Assembly (NCBI GenBank): GCA_907165065.1
Contig: OU015540.1
Location: forward strand, 5,254,001 to 5,318,000
Length of the DNA stretch: 64,000 nt
Direction of reading: 5' to 3'
Source: Caprimulgus europaeus
Taxonomy: Eukaryota > Chordata > Aves > Caprimulgiformes > Caprimulgidae
Below the pieces are notes generated by a model. It did not search any database. It was not told the origin of the DNA and saw only the letters and a list, made by a program, of their open reading frames with translations. Of this stretch, positions 1 to 12,900 are shown piece by piece (the first letter of the stretch is position 1; each line of letters starts with the position of its first letter). Both the position numbers and the translations under genes were made by a program.

Positions 1-883
1 AAGAACTTGTTGTTTTCCATCCATTTCCTTACTTGCTTTCAAAGTGATACCATTTTTAGGAAATACTACTGAAAGTTATGATTTTCTTGAATTAGGGGAG
101 CTTTTTTATGTTCTTCCACAGAACACTGCCTAAAACCAGTCTCTCCTTGAGTGTGATGGAATCCCCAGTTGTGAAGAGGTCTTTTTTTTTCCCTTTAGTT
201 TTTTTTCAAACACTTGAACTTGTACACTTACAAAGCAAGAACATTCAACTTTGTGTAGCAGCACAGGGATGTGTATTTGCACTGTCCTTGGCCCAATGAT
301 GTGCTTCTACAGGTATTTTTGATAGCAGCCTGTGTTTATATCACCACTGCTGCTTTTCCTGTGCTAATCTTTCGTGGCTGTGTAGTGACCTGGCTGGTGA
401 GCTGAACTGGCTGAGAGTTGAGTCATCTCTTTGCTCAGTGCCCTAGGCAGCAGTCTGTGGTTGCTCTCAGTGACCGTACAATGGTATTGTGGCACTTGGA
501 AGTTGCAGAAATTAAACAGTTGGATTTATCCTAGACTGGTATCTGTGGATAGTGCTGACTTCTGAATAAAACTGTCTGGATGTTCCATCAAAGTTTTTAA
601 TGGCTTTAATGCCTTTCACTGTTAAACAAAACAAACAACAAAACAAAACAACCCCCTCCCCCCAAAAATCTTTCTTTTGTCCCCAAAGGCAGCTTACATC
701 CCTTTCTCTAATGCCATCCACGCACTGTAATCCTACACAGAGAGAGGGAAGTGATTCCATTTGTATTGCATTTTCATTTTGTGTATTGCTTTCAGAACTT
801 AACACCTCCCTCGTGGCAGTCCTAAAATACTGCAGAGCTGGAACAGTGTATCTAGCGTGACTTTCTCTCCTGTTGTTTTGTAG
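1..883 (+). other. TTYH3: TTYH3 intron (5' end outside window)
   Basis: No exon of the upstream TTYH3 protein, which would end ...EYSVLSG in human, can be read here. The stretch is T-rich intron sequence ending at the acceptor at 882-883. I see no other feature. Confidence 0.8.
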
Positions 884-939
884 ATACTCTCCGCTATTAC
901 ATGACCTGTAGTGCTGGATACCCCAACCCTTTCCAGCAG
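884..939 (+). CDS. TTYH3: TTYH3 exon: extracellular segment DTLRYYMTCSAGYPNPFQQ
   Basis: The acceptor is TTTTGTAG before 884 and the donor is GTGAGT at 940. The first codon (Asp) is completed by a G from the preceding exon, which is outside the window. The residues align with human DILQYYLACSPRAANPFQQ and carry one conserved extracellular cysteine. Confidence 0.93.
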
Positions 940-3900
940 GTGAGTGTAAGCATCCTAGCTCCCTTCACCCCTTCTCAGCATCCTGCAGGGTACAGGTACA
1001 CAGCATGCAGCAAGGTGTTAGCTTTAGGGAGCACTCCACCTGTTGGTAAAGCTTTGGTAGCTACTTCCCAGCTATGCAAGAGGTAGTACTGTGATTTAGT
1101 GAGCAACTTTTTCCACCTTCATCACCTTCAGTTTTATGTCCAGGATGCCCTCTTAGAGGGGCCCATGTGTGATGTAGCAAGGACCACGACTTTGTTCATG
1201 GTACCTCTGTTTACACAATACCCTTCAAAGGGCAGCAATGTGGAGGCAGAGCACCCATCATTAATGCCAGGGTGGGAAACTACATACTTCCTGCTTTGAA
1301 TCTCTTCTTGCAGGTTCTTTTGGGTTAAACAGTGGCAACACTCCACTCCCAAAATGCAACCACTTCTGTGGGTGAGGCAGTGATTCTCACATACGCCTCT
1401 TAAATGCCTTAGATGTTGAAGGGTTTGTATCCTGAAGTATAAATGTGAGTCATTATTCTTCTGTGTGGGGGCTGAGGAACAGCACCTGGGCCCATCCCAA
1501 ATTTTGTCTTATGTATCAGAGGCCAGAATGAACCCACACCACCCACCATTTGGCAGACACCAGCTGCTTCACCATTTATATTTAGGATTTTTTAAGTCTT
1601 GTCTTCCTCTCTTTTAAAGAGTGGGGTAAGAACACTTTAGGCTGTGGTATGATGCACCATTGCCATCTGTTGCATTTCTGGTTGCTCGGTGTACTCTCTG
1701 ACATGCTATTGCCTGTGAAATTCCCATGGATGCTTTAATGGAATGGGAAGGCTGCACCTCAGTACAAACAACTTCTAATGTTAACATTAAGTCTTTTTTA
1801 GCCATCTGATTTAGTAGAAAAATCCAGCTGTGCTCTGTGGTGAGAACCTGAGTGCTTTATGTTTTCTCTTTCTCCTTCCCCTCTGTCCTGGAGCCAGCCC
1901 CAGCTGTGTGTATGGTTTTTGTGCGTTTGTGTGTGTGTTGTTATTTTTCTTTTAGTTCTTCCCTTTCCCTCTTCTTTCTGTCTGTACTTCTTCCAGGTTG
2001 GTAACAGTCAAACTTAACCCTCTTGCAGCTGTACCTGTGACAGTTGAGACATCCTTAACTTGTCCCATTCATAGAGATGATGCTTCAGTCATTGGGAGTA
2101 GAATTTGAGTCTTATTTCCCAGGAGTTCTGTTAATTCATTCTGGCTTGAATTGCTGAAGTGTTGCATGTTTTGTGTTGAGCAGAAGCTGTCAGGAAGTCA
2201 CAAGGCTCTGGTGGAAATGCAGGATGATGTTATAGAACTCATGAGGTCAGCGAGCAGAGAACACCCCACCTCCAAGGTAACTCTCCTCCAGTTTGCTCTG
2301 CCTGTGCTTTCTGTCTTCCCTTACTCTTGTACAAAGCCCAGGATCAGCTCCTGCTAAGCCATTTCCTTGCCATAATTGCTAGCTTGTTTCTTACAGGAAT
2401 ATCTTACTCGGATCCAGGAGGTTCTAAATTCAACAGAGATCAACTTGCAGCAACTGACAGCTTTAGTAGACTGTCGAAGTTTGCATTTGGTGAGTACTCA
2501 GTAACTGGGCTTCAGCTGAGAAAGAACAAAAAGGGTGCAGAGCCTGTGGAGTACTGATTGTTTTGTAGTTTCAGATCTCTGGTGTGCCAAAACCCTTTAC
2601 AAAAGCTTTTACTGGCTAACTCCAGCAGAAAGGAGAATGGGAATTTGGATCAAGTTAGCTTTCTGTTTAAAGATCAACATTGGAGAGTAGATAATAAGTC
2701 TTTATACATTTACAAGCTGCAGCCCTAAGGTTTCAAGGGCCTCTAGGCTATTTTTTTTTCTGTAGCACATAGTTTGTTGCCTTTTGTGTGGAATGCCTTA
2801 CAGCTGCAGTATAGCACGGCCTAACTGTTGCCTCAGCTGCATCTCTGAAGGCAGAGAAACAGATAGTCCATGCTTGTGTTCTGGGGCAGTGGGACACAGT
2901 GAAGGAGCTGAGAGGCTTAATGAAAAATGTGCTATCTTAAGTTGGATGTGTACATTTTTGCCTTAGATTATTATTTTTTTTTAAATCTTAAAGTGTTGTT
3001 GTGTGGGGTTGAAAATATTTCCATGTCTAAATCTGAGCTGGGCTTTGTGAGGGGAAATAAGGGTTGGATCAGTTATGGAAAAATACCTGAAATTAAAATA
3101 GAGATATGCTCTGGAAAAGGGACTGTGATCTCTTAAATTGTTTCAGAAAATGTAGTCTGGGGAAAGGACTTTTGAATTAGAGGTCAGTGTTAACTCTCTG
3201 TTGATCAGGAAATTCTGTTTATTCTCTCTCTCTCTCTCTCTCCAGGATTATGTCCAGGCTTTGACGGGCTTTTGCTATGATGGAGTGGAAGGCCTCATCT
3301 ACCTGGTTCTCTTCTCCTTTGTCACAGCCCTCATGTTCAGTTCCATTGTGTGCAGCGTCCCACACACTTGGCAGCAAAAGAGGTATAGAGAGGGTTTAGA
3401 TCCTGTAGTGTTGTAGAGCTCTTTCCTAATGAAGACTGACTATTGGACTTGTGCCCGTGAGCATATGGAGCTCTTTCCCATATAATCCCAGGAGTGTGAG
3501 GAATAAGGCTTTGTAAGCACAGGTCCAACAGAAAAAAACCCCAAAAACTATTGGCTTTTGCTCTGGCTATGGTTCACATTTTCATCTGAACCTTATTGCA
3601 CTGGGATACTACGTGTGCAGAGTATTCAGCACACTGTAGGGCTATGAGTCAAGTCAGAGATGAATGATTATAGCTGTAGAGAGAGGTCATGCTTGAACTA
3701 TGTGCCATTTCTGTAAAGTACCTATTCTCTTGCATTGCTTTGAGACATTTGTTCTAGTGTGGGGAAGAGATTTGGAATGAGAAGCAGTTCACACTTGCCT
3801 TTCTTGGCTTTGCTGACACTGGGGCAACTGACTAGCATAGCTGATACAAACTGGGAGCTGTCTTGTTGACAATAGCATGGACAGATGAGATACTTGCAAA

Positions 3901-6900
3901 CTGGTGGCAATCATCTAATGGTGGAGTTGTGTGGAACTGGTATTAACGATGGCAACCAGGCTGATCAGCAAGTCTTGAGCAAACCTTTGCAGGGCTTCAC
4001 TGGGTGGCTGCTGTACCATGTGCAGCTATTAAAATAGCTTTGAGTTCTCTGTTCTTGCAGAAGAGCAGTAGGCTGTGCAGCAAGTTCTCTTCTGTGATTC
4101 TGAAACATGATTTTTGTGGTCTAAGCCCAGGCTCAACGTTCAAAGTAAAATGGAACATCCTAAACAATAGGAGGAAGCCAGAGCCCGCCAGGCCTGCAGT
4201 GCCCACAGAGAAATCCTTGGGAAATGCGTCAGAATAGCACTTAAGAAAATGGCTTGTTTCCTTACCTCTTCCACAGGCAGCTGCAGGGCATTATCAAGGA
4301 GCAAATGGTAGCCTGCCCATTTTTTTCTGGTATTTTGAAGGAGAAAGGTTCACAGAGTGGTATCTCTTGTGCTGCCTTCCATGTGGGCTGCTGCCTGCCC
4401 TGCCAACCCCAGCAGGGCTCAAGCTGCTGCTGTGAGCTGAAGGATTCCCTCTTGCATTCCCCAGAGCACCATTTTTTCCCTCTGCCTCCCTCCGGGAGGT
4501 GGAAGATGTCATATTTTATTGCCTGTAAGAGTCTATGCAGGCTGCAATTCCCTGAATAAATCTTCAGTGCCACCTTGTGGTACAGAAGCTGCAGGTGATG
4601 TTTGGGATGTTCTAGTGATGTCCATGCTGTCTCCCCCAGCAACAAAGTGCTTCCTGTGGGACCTTTCACTGGCTTTGTCAAGTGTCAACTAAAATACATT
4701 TCAAATCTTGGTGCTTCATCCCATAATTAGGGAGATAAAATAGTGGTGTGTATTACATAGGAGGGACAAGAGAATACTATGGGAAGGGGGGAAGGAACCA
4801 ACTGGCAAATGGCTCTGCTCCACATTAAAATTGGTTAAAAATCCTGGTGTTTTTAAGAGAAGAAAGCTTGCAGACATGAATGTTGCAACTTAGTCTCTGT
4901 AAAGACTTCTGAAATTTTATTAGAAGCTGAAGCAGACCCTGTGTAACTTGAGTGGGAGGTCAGAGAAGTCCACAGCAACTTATCCTTAAAATCTCTTTGG
5001 ACATGGCTACAAGAAATGGAAGGACACAAATGGCAGTTTTGAAGGATGCTCTCTGTGGGGTGTGTGGCACTACCTTCCCACTGCCTCTCTCTTTTTTTAA
5101 GTGCTGTGTATTTCAGGATGTGCATCCATCCTTTGGTTGTGTGACTGGGCAGTTGCAGAACTGTGCTGTCTCCTAAGCCCCAAGAGAAGACTGGCCCTAG
5201 GGAGACTGTAGGGGATCACGCAGTGTAAAAGTCCAGATGGTATCTGTGGGAGGTTTGAGTCACTGTGGTGTAGGCTGTGTTTGACACTGCCACCCTGAGG
5301 CATCCCAAATGGGTATAAATGTGGAGGTGTGGAAGATGGTTGGGAGGTTCATAGGATTACCATGCAAACCCCACATGTGGGGTAATTGTAGGGTTCTAGG
5401 AGGAACTTTTTCTCCTTCTTGCAGAAGCTCAGATGATGATGGGGAAGAAGAATCAGCTGCTCAAGGGAGTAGACAAACACACGATAATCTGTACAGAGTG
5501 CACATGCCCAGCCTCTATAGCTGCGGGAGTAGTTATGGCAGTGAGACCAGCATCCCAGCAGCAGCACACACAGTCAGCAATGCTCCCGTCACAGAGTACA
5601 TGTGAGTATCCCGACGAGAAGGCCGTATTGCGACTTGTGCAGGTTGCTTCCCTCTGATTTCTGTTGTTGCTAAGTGCTGTGAGGCTGGTGCTTTCGACCA
5701 AGCAGTAGAAAGTGAGGGAGGATTTTGTCCAGAGTGTCAAAAGACATGTTTTCTGATTGGCATCTACTGGGAGAAGGAAATACCTTAAAAGTGCTGCAGT
5801 AGAAGGAGTTGTGTTAGACAGCATGCTCCAAAATGGGAATACCTTTGTCCTGCAGGATTTAGAAATCTGTCTAGAGAAAATAAGTAGGAAAGAATTGTAT
5901 GGGCTCCTTGTTACACAATGATTCTGATTACTAGAAGACTTAATTCTTCAGACAGAGCAGTCTCGCCAGAAGATGTTAAGCCTCCTAAGAGACTGAGAGC
6001 CAAGACAAAACCTGCAGGCTCTATCCTGACATCTGTTGCAGTCTGGAGCTACCAGGTCCAGGTGGGATCTTCAGAGCTTTCTTCAGAAGTGCCTAACCCT
6101 GGTCACACTTGGACTATCCTTAGGGCTCATCTTTTTTAGGCTGGCACATCTTTTTTTTTTTTCTTTTTTTTTTCTTCCCCATAGACTTTGTCCTCATTTT
6201 ATCTCCATTTCTGCAGCTTGGCAGTTCTGATCCTGCAGGGAGGCAGATTTTCACATGGACCTATTTTTAAATCACTTGACATAATTCATTGTGGGCCTTT
6301 CTGAGTAAGAGTGTAAAGATAGTGTTTAATTGGAGGAAAATGAAACTAGTTTTGTGCCTGAGTCTGAAAAAGGGGATCCACCTGGCCTGTAGGAGAAGCT
6401 TTGAGGGAGACTGACCTGATAGAGTAGTTCTGGGGGTGTGTATGCTCTATCCCATGTCAGAGACCTTCCCCAGAGAAGCATGGCACATTACCCCTGTTAC
6501 CATGTGTGTCTTCCTTTCCTAGGAGCCAGAATGCAAATTTCCAGAACCCCCGTTGCGAGAATACCCCGCTCATTGGCCGGGAGTCCCCACCTCCCTCAGT
6601 AAGTCTCTCTTTACTGCTCCTCTCTGCTTCAGCAACTTTGGGGAATACACATTTACCACTCCTGTATACTCTCAAGGGAGCTGATTTTGCAGCAAATCAC
6701 AGGATCTGGCCCATAAATGCCAGCAATTTGAATAGACAAACCATATCTCACCTGCCATGGAGAATAAAATCCTGCTATGCTACTTTGAACATTGCACATA
6801 AAAAGAATAAAACTCAATCTGTTAACACTGGTAATCCTATGGGCCCAGTCCTGCCACCACTGAAGTGCATGAGTATCTTGTCCTGACTTCAGCAGGATTA

Positions 6901-9900
6901 TTCACTTGCATGCAGTGTACTTGCTATCTGTGGCATTGGTTCCTCAAGTTTAAAAAGAAACTTGTTAAAACAGTAAATTCAGAGTTATCGCTGAACCTCT
7001 CTCCTTAATCTACCCTAGGTAGGATGAAACCTGTATTATTTTTTGTTGAGATTTTTTTGTTTAAATCTTTCTTTCACAACTGTTTTACTTTCTTTAGAAT
7101 CTATTTTTGTATTTAATTTCCTATGGAGGAAAAAAAATAATTAAAAACTTTCATGGAAGGTTTTGGTATTTGGAGTGGCCTGATAGCCATTTCTGTATGC
7201 TGCATAAAACATGGGCTTGCCTTCATGTCTGTGTAAGACCTAGATGAATCTTGCCCTCCTTCACTGGATCCTGTAAGCCAGAAATTGGAGGACATGCCAT
7301 CACAGTGCTCACTGACTTGGTGGTGTGATTACAGAGGATGAGTAGCACGCTTAATAATCAACCAGTCTTCAGGTATACAAAAAGAAAATACACTCTGTGG
7401 TGCATGGTTCAAATTCATGGGAAGAGGAGGTTGGAGGATGAAGGAGTAGAAACTGTGGTGGAAAAGAGGATATCACATTCATGTTTTCACTTCAGTAGGA
7501 CCAGTTCATCTTGCTGTAGAGAAAGTGGAAAAGTGGAGAGTTGATCCTTGTCTCTGTACTTGGCCAGACCTCTTTCAACCTTCACAAAGTGTTTTCCAGC
7601 ATTATCTGCTCCCAGCCACGAGATGGTCCTCAGGAGAAGAGCTGATGTGCTGCACACAGTACAGTGTGGCATGTGCTTTACCGCTGGCGTTTCCTGTTGT
7701 AGGAAGGGCACTGTCCCTCTGGTACGGCCAAGGCATATGTTCAGTCCATGTCTGTGGACCAAAGTCCTGCTTTCCCTTGCCCTACAGCTCTTCTGCTTCA
7801 GAGAAAGCACACTCCTTTCTGCAGGAGCTTTAGTTATGCAAGAAATTCCCTGGTTCTCCAGTAACAGTTTTTGGTAATACCCTGAGGGGAGATCTGAGTC
7901 CTGGTGCCTGAGGCTGGGTTCTCAGACCAGATAAAGATGAGAGGGGTTTGTTTTTTGGTTTGTTTGTTTGTTTGTTTTGTTTTGGGTTTTCTTTTTAGTA
8001 ACTTCACTTGGCAGCCATCAATATGGGCTATAGGAGAGCACAGGAGTTGGGGAAGGAGGAGAGTGCAGTGCTGCACCTATGGACAAGGAGATCTTCTCCC
8101 TATATGAGGCGAGGAACAGGCTATAGGGTAAATGTGTTTTTTGGAGGGACGTGGTAGATGGACAGTGGAGATTAGAAAAATACTGTCTATTCTCATATTA
8201 GCAGGCAGCAGGGAAGGGGGGTTTTCTGCGATTTTTGTATTCACAGCTCTCCATAGCAGGTGGTTGAGACTATACTGAAGCAGAAGAAATTGTAACTTTT
8301 CATGGCAAATAGTCTGTGGCAGCAGAGAGATGAAAAGGGAATACCAGTGCACATGAACTTGCCTCTTTTTGGGGAGGGAGGAGAGGGGGATAACCATCCA
8401 AATAGATTATGTCCAGTGGTTGGACAGAGCTGGTATATTCCATGTAGCTTTCTGTGAACAGATGGTGAAAACTAAGATGTGATGATCCTGCTACATTGTT
8501 TGTCCGTTACTTTTCCTGGCTTTTTGTTTGTTTGTTTGTTTTTCCCTTCTCTCATTCCTTCTGTTTTCTCCTTCTTGCCACAGGGCTATTCCCTTAGGGT
8601 TATAGAGCCCACCCTGTCGCTGACACACACCACAGCGTTTCACTTGCTTGCACTGTGTTTTTCATGCACGTTGAGGCTGCACTCTCTTTTTCTCTCTCTT
8701 TCTTGCGTCATCACAGTTGTATTTGGCTGCCATGGACAGTAGCAGCCATATGAGCTGGCAGCTTAAGCCCTCGGACAGTGCACGGACATACTGGTAACAG
8801 CGCCCGCAAATGGAACAGGTACTGGAAAAAAAGGTCCTTCTTGCTCAACCCCTTCTCCACTCCCAACCACTCCCTTTATCCCTGCACTGTTTATCCCAGG
8901 CCAGTGCCTTTTATTTCTTCACATTCCTTCCCTCTGCACCTCCCACCCCATTCCCTCCTGCCAAGGGTTGAAATTAAAGTCAGTTTTTGCTCTGGTGCAG
9001 ACTCAAGGAGCAGTATCAACCTTGTAAAGGCTTCTGGTGCATGTTGTGAGGGTTATAGGCGCCTGTGCCTCACAAAAGCTCACAGCAGCTTCAACTCAGA
9101 GTCCACACTTGAGAACAGCTTGAACACTTAGTACTGACCGCTGCTCAAATGTAGAACTAATCTTGCACTTCAAATGCAGAACAGAAGTTCTCCCATCACA
9201 AAAAGCATTTTTCTAGAAGTAGAGAGAACCAATCTAGCAACTTTTCAGTCAGGATTGGTTGTCTTAATTCAGTTTTTGACTTCCCTTGAGCCATACTGCT
9301 GGTTTTTTTTGTCTTGACTGGTCATGACAGCATGTGCTCAAAACCACCAATACTTACTGGCCACAAGCTTTTAGCTCCTCAGTAGGATTTTTAATTTTTT
9401 TGAAAGATCCTAGCTGGTAATGGTGGCCTGCCCTGAAGAGTTTCTTCATTGCCTGTTAGATCTGTGTGCAGCTTCTCCTTTTATCCTTGCATTTAAAATC
9501 AGAAAGGAGCAAGTCTAAAAAAAAACTTCCCTGAGGGTCCAGACATAAGCACTAAGACCTGTTTCATTCTGTTTCAAAACCTTTTACTGTTTTGTTTGTT
9601 CTGTGTGTGTCCAAACCATCCCATCCATGTCCACAGGCTCGGTGAACAGGGCCCTCCTAGTACCACTTCACTCTCTGAATTCCTAATGGGTTGTAGTTGC
9701 TGATGTTCTTCAAGATAAGTCAGTGTTTCTTCCCTTGCAGTGGTCCATGACAAAGCCACGTGCCTGCAGAAAGAGTAGATGGTCTGTGTTAGGCCTTGTA
9801 GCTTTGTAGCTTGGTTGAATATAGACTATAATTAGAGCTACCAGGCAACTCACGTGGTATGAAAGACAGCACTCCTTCAGGAGACCTCCAGTCACACAGT

Positions 9901-12900
9901 AACTGGAAAGTGTTGGTTCCAGTTGGAACAGAGGGCCTGTTGCTTTTGGCTCATGCAATCAACAACCTGTATCTTACATTCTGTTCCCAGAAATACATGT
10001 CTACAGAGTTGCTGTTCCTTCTGTTCTGCCATTCTTGGGACTTCTGTCAGCCTTGCATTGGATTCCTTGTCATGTTGCTGCTTGGTCTGCATTCTTGCTG
10101 CCTCTTGCCGTTTGTCTGCCTGCCTTGTGACATGCTGGGAAGGGTGCTGTCTGAATTGAGTGTCTTGATGCCCTCTGTCCTGGTGCATGAACACAAACAA
10201 ACTTGTCTTGAAGCATGGTGCTACCACCCTTGAAAGGGTCACAACGTTCTTCAGTCGTAAGTCTTGCAAAGACTGCTCTTGGGTGTCAGCTTATGGTGGT
10301 TTTTCTTCCTTTTGGTTCCTGCAGGTGGTATTGTAGCGATGTTAGATGGGTCTGTTCCATGAAATAAAATATTGCTTGTGGGGTGGTGGAGTTCTAGTGT
10401 CTTCTTTCTGGACTTGAAATCTCTGGGCTGGAACATGACGTGATCTCAATCTGTACTGTCTTCTGTTTACCTAAAGCCACACCCAGAGTTTAATGTGGCT
10501 GTCTGCAGGGCTTAAGAAGAAGGAATTGCATTCTTTCTAAGACTTTAAAAACAAACAAAACAAACAGAAGCTCTGTTCTTTTAACTTGGAAAACTTAAGT
10601 CCCTTTGAATTCAGAACCCACTGGCTGGAACTGGCTGCTTCCCTGCATCTTGGACCTCACATACATAATGATACCAAACCCTGTGTGTTTACTGTGCTCT
10701 AGCTATTTCAGAGGTGGATCAACCTTTAAGAACTTGAATCCAGAAGCTTTGGTCTTTATTGGATTACCTGAATAGCTCTGGCAGGAAATCAAAGTCAGGG
10801 TAGCTGAAGAGAGATACATGTGGGTTTTTAACCACAAATAGTAAATGGTTTACACTTGGAGTCATGGTTTCGTATGGTAAGTGATCTTCCAGCATAGCTC
10901 AGTTAACTGTGAAGTACTTATGATCTGCACAGTTCACAGGAGTTGGTAAAATTTATGGTCTCTAAAATTAACTGATTATTCCCATTAACCATTTTTTTTT
11001 CTTTTTCTTTTTTTTTTTTTTTGCAACCAATGATTCCTCTGTACACAGGGTATACATGTTAGGCACCAAACTAGTATGTGCTGGCAAACCATACCTATGA
11101 AATTTTATACCCTCAACAAGGCTGAATGTGAAGGAGAGACTTTATTTTTTTTTTCCTTTGGAGAAATACAAAAATAAACTTGTGTGCAATCAGCTGTGTT
11201 TGTCCTAGCTGACTGGTAAGTGACTGAGAAGTGTGCTGTGTTGAATAGCACAAGCCACCAGGAGAAACGGTAACAAGAAGTCTTTTAGGTGCTCTCTTTA
11301 GGGTAGCTGGCTGTGTGGTGAAGGTATGGGTTGAAACTTGTTCTCTGGGCTGTTTTTGAAAAGGTAAATGAGGGTGTATAGGCACATGGGTACTTCCAGC
11401 GAGGGGACTGGAAGAATGGCTGCATTGTGCATGTTCTTTAACCTTCTATGAAAGCTCCTCTTTAAAGGAAACTAAATGCAACTGTATATTATAGCTGTGT
11501 CAGGTACTGTATCCAGGTTACCTCAGAGCAGAGTCCAAGACCTCCTTAGCTCTGAACTGTGCTCAGGCCTTAAGTCTTTAGAATTACTTTTTAAAGGAGC
11601 TAAAGACTTAATTTAACTATGGATAATATTGTTTGGTTTCATATCCATGTGACTGGCAAATATCTGCTGATATATCTTCATCTCCTGGCCTGTCCAGATG
11701 ATGGGGTCTGTGTATTCCACAGCATCTTTCCTCAGCAGAGGATGCACTGGAGGACTTGGATGCAAGACTGCTGTCAACAGCATGTAGAGCAAAGCATTTG
11801 TGCCCGGAGTCCAGTGCAGTGACTGAAGATCCAGTGCATGCTGATAGAGCTGTGCTGGTTATAAGAAGTGTGCAGTGAAGTGTTAGCTCTCTGCTTCCAG
11901 GTTTCAGTCATGCTTATCATGGTTGTTAAAAATGCATTCTAATAGAAGGAGAGTAGCTGGTTCAAACTGTAATGGGAAAAGGGACAAAGGCACAAAAATC
12001 CTGAGTTAAGGAGAGAACATCAGCCCTAACTCTGACTGCTCTGAGTCTTGATTTGTTCCTTGTGGTGGATTGCAGGTAGGTTTGAATGTAAAATGCTTTC
12101 TGCTTTACTGTCCAAATCTCTCATGTTCCTGATTACTTTGTTTTAGTGACACTTAAACATCTGTGGGGTGTTTTCTTGGTGGAGGAAGGAGTGAATTATT
12201 TTTGACTTCTCCCTCCATGATGGGTGTACTTTGTACATCCTTGAAATGCAGTTCATCAAGTGGCCCTACTTGATTTTAATGCTCTAAGGAAAGTTGGTGT
12301 TGCATGTTGTGTGCTGAACCTACGTGACTTGTCCAGGAAGATATGCAATAACCTTCCATGATCTGAGATATTTTTTTTTCCAAATACTTCTTACAAAACC
12401 TTAGCACCTGGAAGTTCTCTGTTCATATTAGTTTCCCATCATGTTACTGTACAGAATACAAATGGAAAATGAGCAATCAAATGCATTTTTCCTTCTAAGA
12501 CCCTCTTCTTAGCCTGATGTTTTGCTGGTAATTTCAGCATTGGGCTACCTGAAATGTGCCTTACTTTGTGAGAAAGTTCTTCTAAGCCTCTCTGAGCCTA
12601 CTGGATTAGCCTCATATGTTTTAATAAACTCTAAACTTTATTTCTGAAACAGTAATCACATTTAATAAACTGTATAGGATACAGTCCTTAAACTGGCTCA
12701 GCTTGGTATTTTCTACCTTTTTCCTTCTCACTGACAAAAAATACCTCTTAAAAAGAGAAAGAACAGATGTACCCTTTGTCTTCTAAATATAGATGCCATT
12801 TCTGTGCTAGAGTTTTATATTAAGATCCATGTTCTGCAGAAAGCTTTCCAATTATGGAAGACACTGAAAGATGAATGTGCAAATAAGCCACAGGTGTCTT

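Noticed and set aside
6506-6886. A 126-codon frame covering the TTYH3 exon at 6523.
   Set aside because: It reads through the GTAAGT donor at 6599. Only 6523-6598 matches TTYH3.
8585-8742. A second possible alternative TTYH3 exon after GCCACAG at 8584.
   Set aside because: The frame also joins, but its residues are mostly translation of a pyrimidine tract and it overlaps the better candidate at 8717.
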